Positions 22,039-28,494 of a DNA stretch of 30,338 bases are shown here, piece after piece. The notes beneath the pieces were generated by a model, which had not been told where the DNA came from, ran no database searches, and worked only from the letters and a program-made list of their open reading frames with translations. Every line of letters starts with the position of its first letter. Position 1 is the first letter of the stretch. The stretch is from a virus, in IMG/VR virus record IMGVR_UViG_3300042294_002474, positions 1-30,338 of that record. The stretch is one strand, 5' to 3'. Both the position numbers and the translations under genes were made by a program.

Positions 22039-22046
22039 CAAAGATA
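22039..22046 (-). promoter_or_regulatory. Host-type -7 box TATCTTTG before kinase gene
   Basis: Exact TAnnTTTG match, 4 nt before the ATG at 22034 and downstream of the terminator at 22063-22088. No clear -33 TTG was seen. Confidence 0.55.
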
Positions 22047-22062
22047 ATAAAAAAAATTGCAT

Positions 22063-22088
22063 AAAAAAAGGGAGATCACTCTCCCTTT
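22063..22088 (-). terminator. Intrinsic terminator after the tagged peptidoglycan-binding gene
   Basis: Nine-bp stem AAAGGGAGA/TCTCCCTTT with a TCAC loop and a T-run on the minus strand. Confidence 0.9.
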
Positions 22089-22105
22089 GTAAATTACTTT
22101 TAAAG

Positions 22106-22324
22106 TTATATTCTAAATGTTCTAATACCTAAGTGTTTTTCAATAGCATTTTTAGTATTATTACCACATATACCATCTTCGGATAAACCAGCATTAAAAC
22201 ATTTATTTAATGATGCTTGAATAGCCCTAACCTCATCATTTGTTTGTTCCATAATAAGTGCTGATTCAACAAGATTTTGTCTTAATTTACTATATTGTTC
22301 TTTAGTTAATTTAATTTTGCTCAT
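22106..22324 (-). CDS. Tagged peptidoglycan-binding protein (72 aa)
   Basis: Starts MSKIKLTKEQYSKLRQNLVE, a divergent copy of the tag with LVE as a candidate cleavage point. The body has VRAIQASLNKCFNAGLSEDG (about residues 33-52), GNNTKNAIEKHLGI (about 54-67), the PG_binding_1 helical repeat used by cell-wall hydrolases to hold peptidoglycan. There is no catalytic domain, so it is a binder alone. Inference: a virion component that contacts the cell wall. It is 24 nt after the glycine-rich tagged gene and shares its operon. Confidence 0.75.
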   Translation of the reverse strand: MSKIKLTKEQYSKLRQNLVESALIMEQTNDEVRAIQASLNKCFNAGLSEDGICGNNTKNAIEKHLGIRTFRI

Positions 22325-22348
22325 TTTATATTTTTTTTAAATGTTTTA

Positions 22349-23284
22349 TTAGTTAGCCCAATTTTTAATATTGTCTTGAGATATTTTTGTATCAACTTTT
22401 TGATCTTGAGTGGCTCTCCAATCATCCGCAAATTGTTCTTCATCTTGTGATCCACCACCACCAACAACTGAACAACCTTTAGATTTTAACGCTTTTAATG
22501 CCTCTTGGTAGTCAAATCCATATCTATCACCTCTTCCACCTCCTCCACCAGGAATAACAGGTGGGTTTGTATTGTCAACAGGTGGTTTTGTACCATCAGA
22601 TGTCTTTTTATTACATTTCCATCCGGATTTTTTCCATGCCTCAACACTACTAAAACCACATTTTTTAGCTTTATCTAAGTAAAAATTTTTATTTGCCTTT
22701 TTAGTGTTACTTATAAGGGTAGTGATTGGTAACCAAACGTGACTTCTCCAATCGTCATCACCATCAATGTCACCGTCTAAAGCGTCATATAATGTTTCTC
22801 CACGTCTCCTATAATATAATGAAGCCATCTTACATAAATCAGGTATTGTCAATAATTTATTTAAATTTCTTTCTATCCCTTCAAGATTTGTATTTCCAAG
22901 TCCAGCAACCGCAGAATATATATTATCAGCAATGTCCGTTAATGCCCCGTCAGAATTTTTTGTTTTCCCCAAATTACCTTTTTGAGTTCTACATTTTTTT
23001 AGAACTCCAAGTACGTTATCCGCAGCACCTCCACCAGTTGTGAACCAACCAGCAACACCACCAACAACGGTACCTACTACAGCACCAATAGCCGTTCCAA
23101 CAACAGGAACAATACTACCTACCGCAGCACCTGTTGCGGCTCCAGCTCCCGCACCAGCAGCAACTCTACCAATATCTTGGCCGGTATCTTCACTTATATT
23201 TTCTCTTTCTTCTTGAATTTTTTTCTTATGTAGAGTAAGAATACGTTTAGATTCTTCCTCCGTTAATACAAATTTCTTCTCCAT
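22349..23284 (-). CDS. Tagged glycine-zipper virion protein (311 aa)
   Basis: The leader is MEKKFVLTEEESKRILTLHK with KIQE at residues 21-24 as a cleavage candidate. Residues about 40-85 are a long Gly/Ala/Val run (GAGAGAATGAAVGSIVPVVG, GTVVGGVAGWF), a glycine zipper like those of membrane-inserting toxins and phage ejection proteins. A soluble Lys/Cys-rich region with KKCRTQKG, KKCGFSSVEAWKKSGWKC and a Gly-rich tail (GGGGGRGDRYGF) follows. Inference: a head-delivered protein that helps DNA or effector entry across the membrane. Its promoter motif ATATTTAT is 19 nt upstream, after a terminator. Confidence 0.7.
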   Translation of the reverse strand: MEKKFVLTEEESKRILTLHKKKIQEERENISEDTGQDIGRVAAGAGAGAATGAAVGSIVPVVGTAIGAVVGTVVGGVAGWFTTGGGAADNVLGVLKKCRTQKGNLGKTKNSDGALTDIADNIYSAVAGLGNTNLEGIERNLNKLLTIPDLCKMASLYYRRRGETLYDALDGDIDGDDDWRSHVWLPITTLISNTKKANKNFYLDKAKKCGFSSVEAWKKSGWKCNKKTSDGTKPPVDNTNPPVIPGGGGGRGDRYGFDYQEALKALKSKGCSVVGGGGSQDEEQFADDWRATQDQKVDTKISQDNIKNWAN

Positions 23285-23303
23285 AGTGTATTTTTTTTAT
23301 TAT

Positions 23304-23311
23304 ATAAATAT
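23304..23311 (-). promoter_or_regulatory. ATATTTAT motif before glycine-zipper gene
   Basis: Minus-strand ATATTTAT, 19 nt before the ATG at 23284 and 14 nt from the terminator at 23326-23347. The spacing is longer than at other tagged genes. Confidence 0.4.
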
Positions 23312-23320
23312 ACGGCAAAT

Positions 23321-23347
23321 AAAAAAAGGTGAGATTTCTCTCACCTT
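23321..23347 (-). terminator. Intrinsic terminator after the 145-aa lipoprotein gene
   Basis: Nine-bp stem AAGGTGAGA/TCTCACCTT with a TTTC loop and a T-run on the minus strand. A second 8-bp hairpin, GTCAACAA/TTGTTGAC (23356-23375), lies just before it. Confidence 0.9.
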
Positions 23348-23409
23348 AATTTTGGGTCAACAAGGATTTGTTGACGACTCCACCACCTTATTTTTATAGT
23401 ATAAGGAAA

Positions 23410-23847
23410 CTATTGTTTGTACATCCAAATTTTAATAACAGATTCACTTGTAAAAATATCATTAAATTGTTTATTCAAAATATTACCACTTGTTAAGTTA
23501 TACTCAACCAAATTACAACTTATATGTCCCCAAGGTGTGTTATTTAAATTCAACTTATATCCTGTTGGTGTTGAATAAATCCCGTATGTTGACTGAACCC
23601 CGTTGAACGAGTACGTTGTGTTAGTAATAAACTTTAATGTATCAGATCTCATTTCTTCACTAAGGTCTGTGTTTAACACTTTACCAATCACCCAAGTTGT
23701 ATTCTTTATAGTTACCGTAGAATCGACCAAAGTTGGGTTCGTAATAATTGGTTGTGGTGCAATTGGTTGTTGAGGTCTTATTTCTTGTTTGACACAAGAA
23801 CTCATCACCAACATAATACCGATAAAATAAATCAAACTCTTCATCAT
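23410..23847 (-). CDS. Lipoprotein (145 aa)
   Basis: Signal peptide II type: MMKSLIYFIGIMLVMSSC with Cys18 as the lipidated residue, followed by a Pro/Gln linker (RPQQPIAPQPI). The mature domain is beta-rich (WVIGKVLNTDL, DTLKFITNTTYSFNGVQSTYGIY, GYKLNLNNTPWG), suggesting a lipocalin-like or small beta-barrel fold. The two Met codons at the start overlap the previous stop (ATGATG), so it is coupled to 23844-24119. Sublocalisation is probably periplasm or outer membrane. Role unknown; receptor blocking of rival phages is only a possibility. Confidence 0.7.
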   Translation of the reverse strand: MMKSLIYFIGIMLVMSSCVKQEIRPQQPIAPQPIITNPTLVDSTVTIKNTTWVIGKVLNTDLSEEMRSDTLKFITNTTYSFNGVQSTYGIYSTPTGYKLNLNNTPWGHISCNLVEYNLTSGNILNKQFNDIFTSESVIKIWMYKQ

Positions 23848-24119
23848 ACTAAACTTTCAATTTTGTTTCTAACTTGCTCACTCAAACTTATTTCAGACAC
23901 ATTTGTGATTACCACAGAATCTTTTAAAATCTTATGTGGTATGTGAACCAAAAATGTGTTACCATCAAAGTAAGATAAATCTTCTTTTAAGTTCAACGCC
24001 CCATCCACCATCTTTAAGAAGATCTTAAACTGAATTGGGTCAACAAAAGATTCAGAAAGTAATGTTCCGAATTTTTCGTTCATAATTCTAATGTTGTGAT
24101 TGAATGTTAATTTTACCAT
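23844..24119 (-). CDS. Hypothetical protein (91 aa)
   Basis: Soluble alpha/beta protein beginning MVKLTFNHNIRIMNEKFGTLL; a central LNLKEDLSYFDGNTFLVHIPH segment is the most structured part. No signal peptide or recognised motif. It starts 16 nt after a TATATTTG box (24136-24143) in the divergent region shared with the plus-strand DUF192 gene and overlaps the lipoprotein start. Its operon partner is exported while this protein is not, so it may be regulatory or have an unrelated role. Confidence 0.6.
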   Translation of the reverse strand: MVKLTFNHNIRIMNEKFGTLLSESFVDPIQFKIFLKMVDGALNLKEDLSYFDGNTFLVHIPHKILKDSVVITNVSEISLSEQVRNKIESLV

Positions 24120-24135
24120 CTGTGATTTATTTCTA

Positions 24136-24143
24136 CAAATATA
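24136..24143 (-). promoter_or_regulatory. Host-type -7 box TATATTTG before 91-aa gene
   Basis: Exact TAnnTTTG match on the minus strand, 16 nt before the ATG at 24119. Confidence 0.5.
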
Positions 24144-24187
24144 GTGAATCTTTTCTAATGAAAAAAATATTTAGAACTTTTTTTATG

Positions 24188-24195
24188 ATATTTAT
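24188..24195 (+). promoter_or_regulatory. ATATTTAT motif before DUF192 gene
   Basis: Plus-strand ATATTTAT ends 4 nt before the ATG at 24200. It fixes the start over the upstream in-frame ATG at 24104. Confidence 0.5.
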
Positions 24196-24199
24196 CAAT

Positions 24200-24544
24200 A
24201 TGAAAGTTAAAATAAATGATAATCTTTTTAATGTTAAAACCGTAATAACGTCAAAGGACACTCAGAATGGTATGATGAATCGTAAATTTAATGATTCCTA
24301 TGATGGTATGTTATTCTTTATGGAAAACGGACCACACTCTTTCTGGATGAAAAATTGTGTGGTTCATTTAGATATCATTTTTATTAACGATGATGTTATC
24401 ACAAAAATACATCACAACTGCAAACCTTGCCTATCTGACGATTGTAACCACTACGAAGGTAATGGTGAAATGGTTTTAGAGTTACAAGGAGGTGATTGTA
24501 AAAAATATGGTATTAAAGAAGGTGATACAATATCGTTACTTTAA
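24200..24544 (+). CDS. DUF192 family protein
   Basis: The 114-residue protein has the family's landmarks: NGMMNRKFNDSYDGMLFFME (about residues 23-43), HSFWMKNCVVHLDIIFI (about 47-63), and a C-terminal VLELQGGDCKKYGIKEGDTI. DUF192 proteins are compact beta domains of unknown function found in bacteria, archaea and phages. The open frame starts at 24104, but the family's usual length (about 110-120), the ATATTTAT box and the poor fit of the extra 32 residues favour the ATG at 24200. It is one of only two genes on the plus strand. It overlaps the convergent gene at 24536 by 9 nt. Confidence 0.85.
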   Translation: MKVKINDNLFNVKTVITSKDTQNGMMNRKFNDSYDGMLFFMENGPHSFWMKNCVVHLDIIFINDDVITKIHHNCKPCLSDDCNHYEGNGEMVLELQGGDCKKYGIKEGDTISLL

Positions 24545-24739
24545 CGAATCAAAGAATTGTTGTACCGGATCACCACCAGATAATTCATCATCTTCCGAAT
24601 CCATTTCTACTTCTTTACCACCTAACAAATTACCAAAAATGCTTGACGAATCTTTAGTTGGTTTTTTAGTGTCTTCGCCATCCTCAACCTGTTCTACAAT
24701 CTTTTTAAATTGTTTTTCTGTTATTAAATAATTTTTCAT
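24536..24739 (-). CDS. Tagged small acidic protein (67 aa)
   Basis: Starts MKNYLITEKQFKKIVEQVED: the tag with VEQVE as a candidate cleavage region. The remainder is acidic and low in complexity (EVEMDSEDDELSGGDPVQQFFDSLK). It may be an internal head or scaffold-like protein; the function is unknown. ATATTTAT ends 5 nt before the ATG. It lies directly after the DNA methyltransferase and overlaps the convergent DUF192 gene by 9 nt. Confidence 0.65.
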   Translation of the reverse strand: MKNYLITEKQFKKIVEQVEDGEDTKKPTKDSSSIFGNLLGGKEVEMDSEDDELSGGDPVQQFFDSLK

Positions 24740-24744
24740 CTACT

Positions 24745-24752
24745 ATAAATAT
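24745..24752 (-). promoter_or_regulatory. ATATTTAT motif before tagged small protein gene
   Basis: Minus-strand ATATTTAT ends 5 nt before the ATG at 24739. It touches the stop codon of the methyltransferase gene. Confidence 0.5.
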
Positions 24753-25603
24753 CACTCACTTTCGATTTTAACTTTTGTTTTTTCATCAACAAAAACCTGA
24801 ACCCTTCCTCGAGCAACTTCGGCATAGTTTGGACTTAACTCTATACCCAACCATCTACGATCTAAAATTTCAGCCGCCACCAAACTTGTACCTGACCCAG
24901 CAAATGGATCCAAAACTACATCGTTCTTGTATGATAATATCTTGATCGCTTTTGTTGGGATGTCCATTGAGAAGGTTGCCTTGGTGAGTGACTTTGTATC
25001 TGCAAAGTAATTCCACTGGCCAAAAACAAGCTCCATAAACTCTTTCTTATCAGTTTCTTCATAGACCTTTTTATTCCTTTTTGTTCCATCTTCATTTTCA
25101 ATTTCAGTTAATTCACCCATCCATTGTGGTTGACCTTTAATCTTTTTAATGTGTTGTTTCTTATATGCCAATATCACACACTCCTTAGGGTTATAAATAT
25201 ACGGACTTGATGGACTCATCCAAGATCCCCAAGCTGTTGTCTTGCTTCTATGTGGAGATTGTTCCTCAAGGTCAACGATCCCAAAGAACCCATAACCAAT
25301 CTCTTTCATAATTTGCCACATTTCAGAAACAAAGAAAATTCTTCCACCCTTTTTCTGTCTATTAATCTCGTAAGGGATGTTCAACGCAATACGACCATCA
25401 TCTTTTAACAATCTATACGCTTCACTTAACCAATTTTTGGCAAACTTTACATACTCTTCAAACTCAACATCATCTTCGTGTACGTCGTAAGCAATCCCCA
25501 CACCATAAGGTGGTGATGTTACGATTAGATCCACAGATCCTTCCGGTAATGTTTTCATTACTTCGGTACAATCTCCATTTATTATTTTTCCTGTTTCTAT
25601 CAT
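24752..25603 (-). CDS. Beta-class DNA methyltransferase (orphan)
   Basis: The 283-residue protein has the catalytic motif IV TSPPY (residues 29-33) near the N-terminus and the SAM-binding motif I DPFAGSGT (232-239) near the C-terminus, with the recognition region between. Motif order IV-TRD-I defines the beta group of N4-cytosine/N6-adenine methyltransferases. No restriction endonuclease is adjacent. Phages use such solitary enzymes to resist host restriction or to mark DNA. The SPPY form (rather than DPPY) leans toward N4-cytosine, but this is weak. It lies 11 nt downstream of the acidic 68-aa gene in the operon from 28451. Confidence 0.9.
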   Translation of the reverse strand: MIETGKIINGDCTEVMKTLPEGSVDLIVTSPPYGVGIAYDVHEDDVEFEEYVKFAKNWLSEAYRLLKDDGRIALNIPYEINRQKKGGRIFFVSEMWQIMKEIGYGFFGIVDLEEQSPHRSKTTAWGSWMSPSSPYIYNPKECVILAYKKQHIKKIKGQPQWMGELTEIENEDGTKRNKKVYEETDKKEFMELVFGQWNYFADTKSLTKATFSMDIPTKAIKILSYKNDVVLDPFAGSGTSLVAAEILDRRWLGIELSPNYAEVARGRVQVFVDEKTKVKIESE

Positions 25604-25614
25604 TCCCTAATTAA

Positions 25615-25821
25615 TTACGCTATTGTTTCTAAATAATCCCACACTTCATTTGAGAACTCCTCAAAAAGGTCTCCATCCTCATCATTTGATAAATCAACAA
25701 TGAATTCATCGACACAAAAGTCTACAATTATTTCGTGAACTTCTCCTAATGTTTGTTCGTCATTTTTTAATCCCTCATATTGATTAAGGATCTGATTTTT
25801 TTGTTCTTCCGTTAATTTCAT
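25615..25821 (-). CDS. Small acidic protein with tag-like start (68 aa)
   Basis: Starts MKLTEEQKNQILNQYEGLKN, which resembles the tag (LTEE..NQIL) but lacks an obvious (I/L/V)xE cleavage point and the usual ATATTTAT box, so it is probably a cytoplasmic protein rather than a packaged one. It is helical and acidic (VDEFIVDLSNDEDGDLFEEF). Function unknown. It lies 5 nt after the membrane protein gene and 11 nt before the methyltransferase. Confidence 0.6.
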   Translation of the reverse strand: MKLTEEQKNQILNQYEGLKNDEQTLGEVHEIIVDFCVDEFIVDLSNDEDGDLFEEFSNEVWDYLETIA

Positions 25822-25826
25822 TTTAC

Positions 25827-26219
25827 TTAAATTATTGATGTTATTGCTTGAGCTAATTTATAACCTGTGAATGCACCTATTGCTGCCGATCCCGGTAAAA
25901 CAATAAACTTACCCAACATAGTTTCATATTTCTTCCTATTAACAATATAAGAAATTAATATGTAATAGACAATGTAGTTAATTAAAACCAAAAAGTCCAG
26001 TTCTTTCGCCACAAACACAACGATTGAGTTTCCAAGGAATCCCCACATAAAATTAATGAGAGTTTCACGGATTAACTCACCCGGAGTTGTGATGGCGTCT
26101 AATATACTAATCTCTCTATCAAGACCTGTCTTTTTCGAGTGTCTCGATGTGGTGTTGAAGGTACCATTGGGCTTTCCTGAGGTCCTCGAGTTCTTTATCT
26201 TTTCCTTTTTTTCCTGCAC
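25827..26219 (-). CDS. Membrane protein with unclear start (up to 130 aa)
   Basis: The C-terminal two-thirds carries three hydrophobic segments (about residues 55-72, 76-93, 105-128 of the longest frame), in a phage membrane-protein style. The frame begins with a GTG at 26219, but that start lies 101 nt inside the DUF3310 gene, and there is no ATG, GTG or TTG in the next 30 codons. Translation could begin at the distant GTG, at a weak ATT codon, or by a +1 shift from DUF3310. A family-like core is DAITTPGELIRETLINFMWGFLGN (about residues 41-64). Possibly holin-like or a host membrane modifier; function unknown. Confidence 0.55.
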   Translation of the reverse strand: MQEKKEKIKNSRTSGKPNGTFNTTSRHSKKTGLDREISILDAITTPGELIRETLINFMWGFLGNSIVVFVAKELDFLVLINYIVYYILISYIVNRKKYETMLGKFIVLPGSAAIGAFTGYKLAQAITSII

Positions 26220-26352
26220 GTGATATATATTTTACCGTATTTCCTAATGAGAATCCTAATTCCCAAGCATCAATAACTTTGATTGACTCATAAGGGTTAT
26301 TTTCACCACCATAATGATTTGGGTGATTTACTTGTTCGTTATTATTTTCCAT
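26119..26352 (-). CDS. DUF3310 family protein (77 aa)
   Basis: Landmarks are VNHPNHYG (about residues 8-15), SIKVIDAWELGFSLGNTVKYI (about 23-43) and AGKKGKDKELEDLRKAQWYLQHHI (about 46-69), the DUF3310 pattern found in many tailed phages. Some phage genes in this family are labelled nucleotide kinase-like, but the activity is not settled. It begins 5 nt after the glutamine synthetase stop and its last 101 nt overlap the membrane protein frame. Confidence 0.85.
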   Translation of the reverse strand: MENNNEQVNHPNHYGGENNPYESIKVIDAWELGFSLGNTVKYISRAGKKGKDKELEDLRKAQWYLQHHIETLEKDRS

Positions 26353-26357
26353 TTTAA

Positions 26358-27503
26358 TTAATTATTTTTTTCAGTTGTAAGTTCGTGATCGTCATCATTT
26401 TGATATTCACTTAATAATTCGTCATTAGACATAGTTCCATATTTCTCACTAAGACCATTCATATCAACATTATTGTTCATTATAGATTTCATCTCGTAAA
26501 TTTGTTCCGCTAAACTAAGTGATGTAACGATCTCTTGGATGATTTTATATGGGTCGGCGTTTGATCCTGGTCTACGATCTTCAACATATCCCCTCCATTC
26601 CTTTGCGGTATCTTGGGGAACTCTAATTGACGCTCCACGATCAGATACCCCCCAACTGAATTTGTCAATTGACTGAGTTTCAAAATTACCCGTTAAACGT
26701 AACTCATTATCAGACCCATACGCCTTGATGTGATCATTATGTCTTGTTTCAAAAGCCCCAAATAATGACATAAAATATTTTTCATTACTTTCGTTTCTCA
26801 TCATATCAGTTGAGAAATTTGTATGTAATCCAGATCCATTCCATTCACCAGATCTTAATGGTTTTGGGTGTATGGTAATCTCATACCCGTATTTTTCCGA
26901 AATCTTTTCCAAAAAATATCTACTCATCCATAGATCATCCCCACCTTTTAACTTACCTTTTGATAGGACCTGATATTCCCATTGACCTAACGCCACTTCA
27001 GCATTTGTGCCAGTAATGTCGATACCATATTCTAAACACATATTGGTATGTTCTTCAACAAAGTCACGACCAACTACGTTTGATCCAACACCACAATAGT
27101 ATTTACCTTGTCCTTCTAGGGATCTTCTGTCGTGACCCAAAATTGGCCCATTAGGTTCTTTCATAATGAAGTATTCTTGTTCAAAACCAAACCATAAATC
27201 AGAAAATTGATTTCCAATTTTTGATCTCTCATTTGTTTTATGTGGTGTACCATCAGGATTTAAAACCTCACATAGAACATATATGGTGGAAATTTCTTCC
27301 GGTACATACCATCTAACTGGTTTTAATAGACAATCTGAATTATCAGTTTCTGCCTGATTTGTTGACGATCCATCGAAGTTCCACATTGGGAGGTTTTCTA
27401 TTGATCCTGTTATAGTATCCTCATCAACAATCTTAACCTTACTTCTAAGGTTTGGTTCTGGGTTATATCCATCAACCCATACATATTCTAACTTAATTTT
27501 CAT
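26358..27503 (-). CDS. Glutamine synthetase, type II
   Basis: The 381-residue protein matches GSII enzymes of eukaryotes and Bacteroidota: beta-grasp N-terminal domain (NFDGSSTNQAETDNSDCLL, about residues 42-60), catalytic residues in WFGFEQEY (Glu108, Glu110), NAEVALGQWEYQ (Glu169), WNGSGLHTNF (His227), SDRGASIRVP and VEDRRPGSNADPY (about 307-319). It makes glutamine from glutamate, ammonium and ATP. A C-terminal tail of about 40 residues (ending DHELTTEKNN) exceeds the typical core and may be phage-specific. It is an unusual metabolic gene for a phage and may supply nitrogen for nucleotide and protein synthesis. It shares its operon with DUF3310 and a small gene. Confidence 0.9.
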   Translation of the reverse strand: MKIKLEYVWVDGYNPEPNLRSKVKIVDEDTITGSIENLPMWNFDGSSTNQAETDNSDCLLKPVRWYVPEEISTIYVLCEVLNPDGTPHKTNERSKIGNQFSDLWFGFEQEYFIMKEPNGPILGHDRRSLEGQGKYYCGVGSNVVGRDFVEEHTNMCLEYGIDITGTNAEVALGQWEYQVLSKGKLKGGDDLWMSRYFLEKISEKYGYEITIHPKPLRSGEWNGSGLHTNFSTDMMRNESNEKYFMSLFGAFETRHNDHIKAYGSDNELRLTGNFETQSIDKFSWGVSDRGASIRVPQDTAKEWRGYVEDRRPGSNADPYKIIQEIVTSLSLAEQIYEMKSIMNNNVDMNGLSEKYGTMSNDELLSEYQNDDDHELTTEKNN

Positions 27504-27682
27504 TTATTTTCGTTTATGTAATTTATTATTTCTTCTTTTGTTTTTCCTTCATTATATAGATCACAAACTTCGCGTGAAAAATTGTCGGTGCAGAATACCG
27601 CATCGACATTTAAGTAAGTCATTATATCATTAATGTGAATTAAAATATTTTCTTTCTTTAATACTCTCTTATTAAAACCCAT
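27500..27682 (-). CDS. Small hypothetical protein (60 aa)
   Basis: Small helical protein with a basic N-terminus (MGFNKRVLKKENIL) and an acidic C-terminus (YNEGKTKEEIINYINENK). It overlaps the 259-aa gene by 11 nt and the glutamine synthetase start by 4 nt, so translation is coupled along the operon. It has one Cys pair region (VFCTDNFSREVC). Function unknown; could be a regulator of the following genes but nothing shows it. Confidence 0.6.
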   Translation of the reverse strand: MGFNKRVLKKENILIHINDIMTYLNVDAVFCTDNFSREVCDLYNEGKTKEEIINYINENK

Positions 27683-28451
27683 CTTGTTCCGTTTCTTGAT
27701 TTCTTTGAATCACTTTTGTTTGAGAGATCAGTCCAGCGATTCTTCGTTTAAACAACGGAAGTAAGGTTTCATTTACAGGAAATATACCACTTGACATCAT
27801 ATGGAACACCGGACTCATTCTTTTATCTTTTGATTCGAATGAAGAAAAAGTAGTGATAATTTTTGGGATCGTCAATTCGCCCATCTCATCAAAATAGATT
27901 AAATTGATGTTTGTCATACTCTGTGGGTTATTTTTTGTTTCTTTTTTGATTGTATATTCCCAAACGTATGTCTTTTTGGATTCATTTTCAGTATAAAAGA
28001 AGTACCCCTTTGGGTGTAGTATATTCTTTTTATTTCTTTTGATTTTCATATCTAACGAATCAAACACGATAGACCACACCGATTTTGCAATACTAAAGTA
28101 TTCCATTATTCGTGGTGCCGAAAATGTAAGGATATCTCTAAACTCAATCATCTCGTCTTGCGAAAGTTCAGGTAGAGCTCTTACTTTTAGATCTTTAACT
28201 AAGATCTCGTCATCAATATTATTTAATTTTTTGTCCGTATAAACGATTTTCTTATCTTTAATAAGTGCTTGGACATTCATTAGATGTAACGACAATTCAA
28301 TAAACCCAGGATATAGTTCCAATCTATCTAATTTTTCGCCCATTTTTTGAAAATACGAAAGGAGTTTGTATTCCTTATATTCTCTATCTATTGGTTTTTC
28401 GAACATCCAATCGGTGTTCATTAAAAACTCTATTTTCTTTTTCTTTGCCAT
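27672..28451 (-). CDS. Conserved hypothetical protein (259 aa)
   Basis: Soluble protein with a basic start (MAKKKKIEF), then two helical blocks (about residues 20-75, with KMGEKLDRLELYPGFIELSLHL), a stretch with SAPRIMEYFSIAKSVWSIVFDSLDMKIKRNKKNI (about 110-145) and a beta-rich C-terminus. I recall similar proteins only from other Bacteroidota phages and have no function for it. A TATCTTTG box 20 nt upstream (28472-28479) marks it as the first gene of the operon that runs to the methyltransferase. Confidence 0.6.
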   Translation of the reverse strand: MAKKKKIEFLMNTDWMFEKPIDREYKEYKLLSYFQKMGEKLDRLELYPGFIELSLHLMNVQALIKDKKIVYTDKKLNNIDDEILVKDLKVRALPELSQDEMIEFRDILTFSAPRIMEYFSIAKSVWSIVFDSLDMKIKRNKKNILHPKGYFFYTENESKKTYVWEYTIKKETKNNPQSMTNINLIYFDEMGELTIPKIITTFSSFESKDKRMSPVFHMMSSGIFPVNETLLPLFKRRIAGLISQTKVIQRNQETEQDGF

Positions 28452-28471
28452 CCTATAATAAAAAAATAACG

Positions 28472-28479
28472 CAAAGATA
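28472..28479 (-). promoter_or_regulatory. Host-type -7 box TATCTTTG before 259-aa gene
   Basis: Exact TAnnTTTG match 20 nt before the ATG at 28451, leaving a short leader. It starts the operon of small gene, glutamine synthetase, DUF3310, membrane protein, small acidic protein and methyltransferase. Confidence 0.55.
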
Positions 28480-28494
28480 TAAACAAATAAATAC

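Noticed and set aside
24104-24199. Upstream extension of the DUF192 gene to an ATG at 24104
   Set aside because: The extra 32 residues do not resemble the family, overlap the divergent promoter region, and the ATATTTAT box points to the ATG at 24200.
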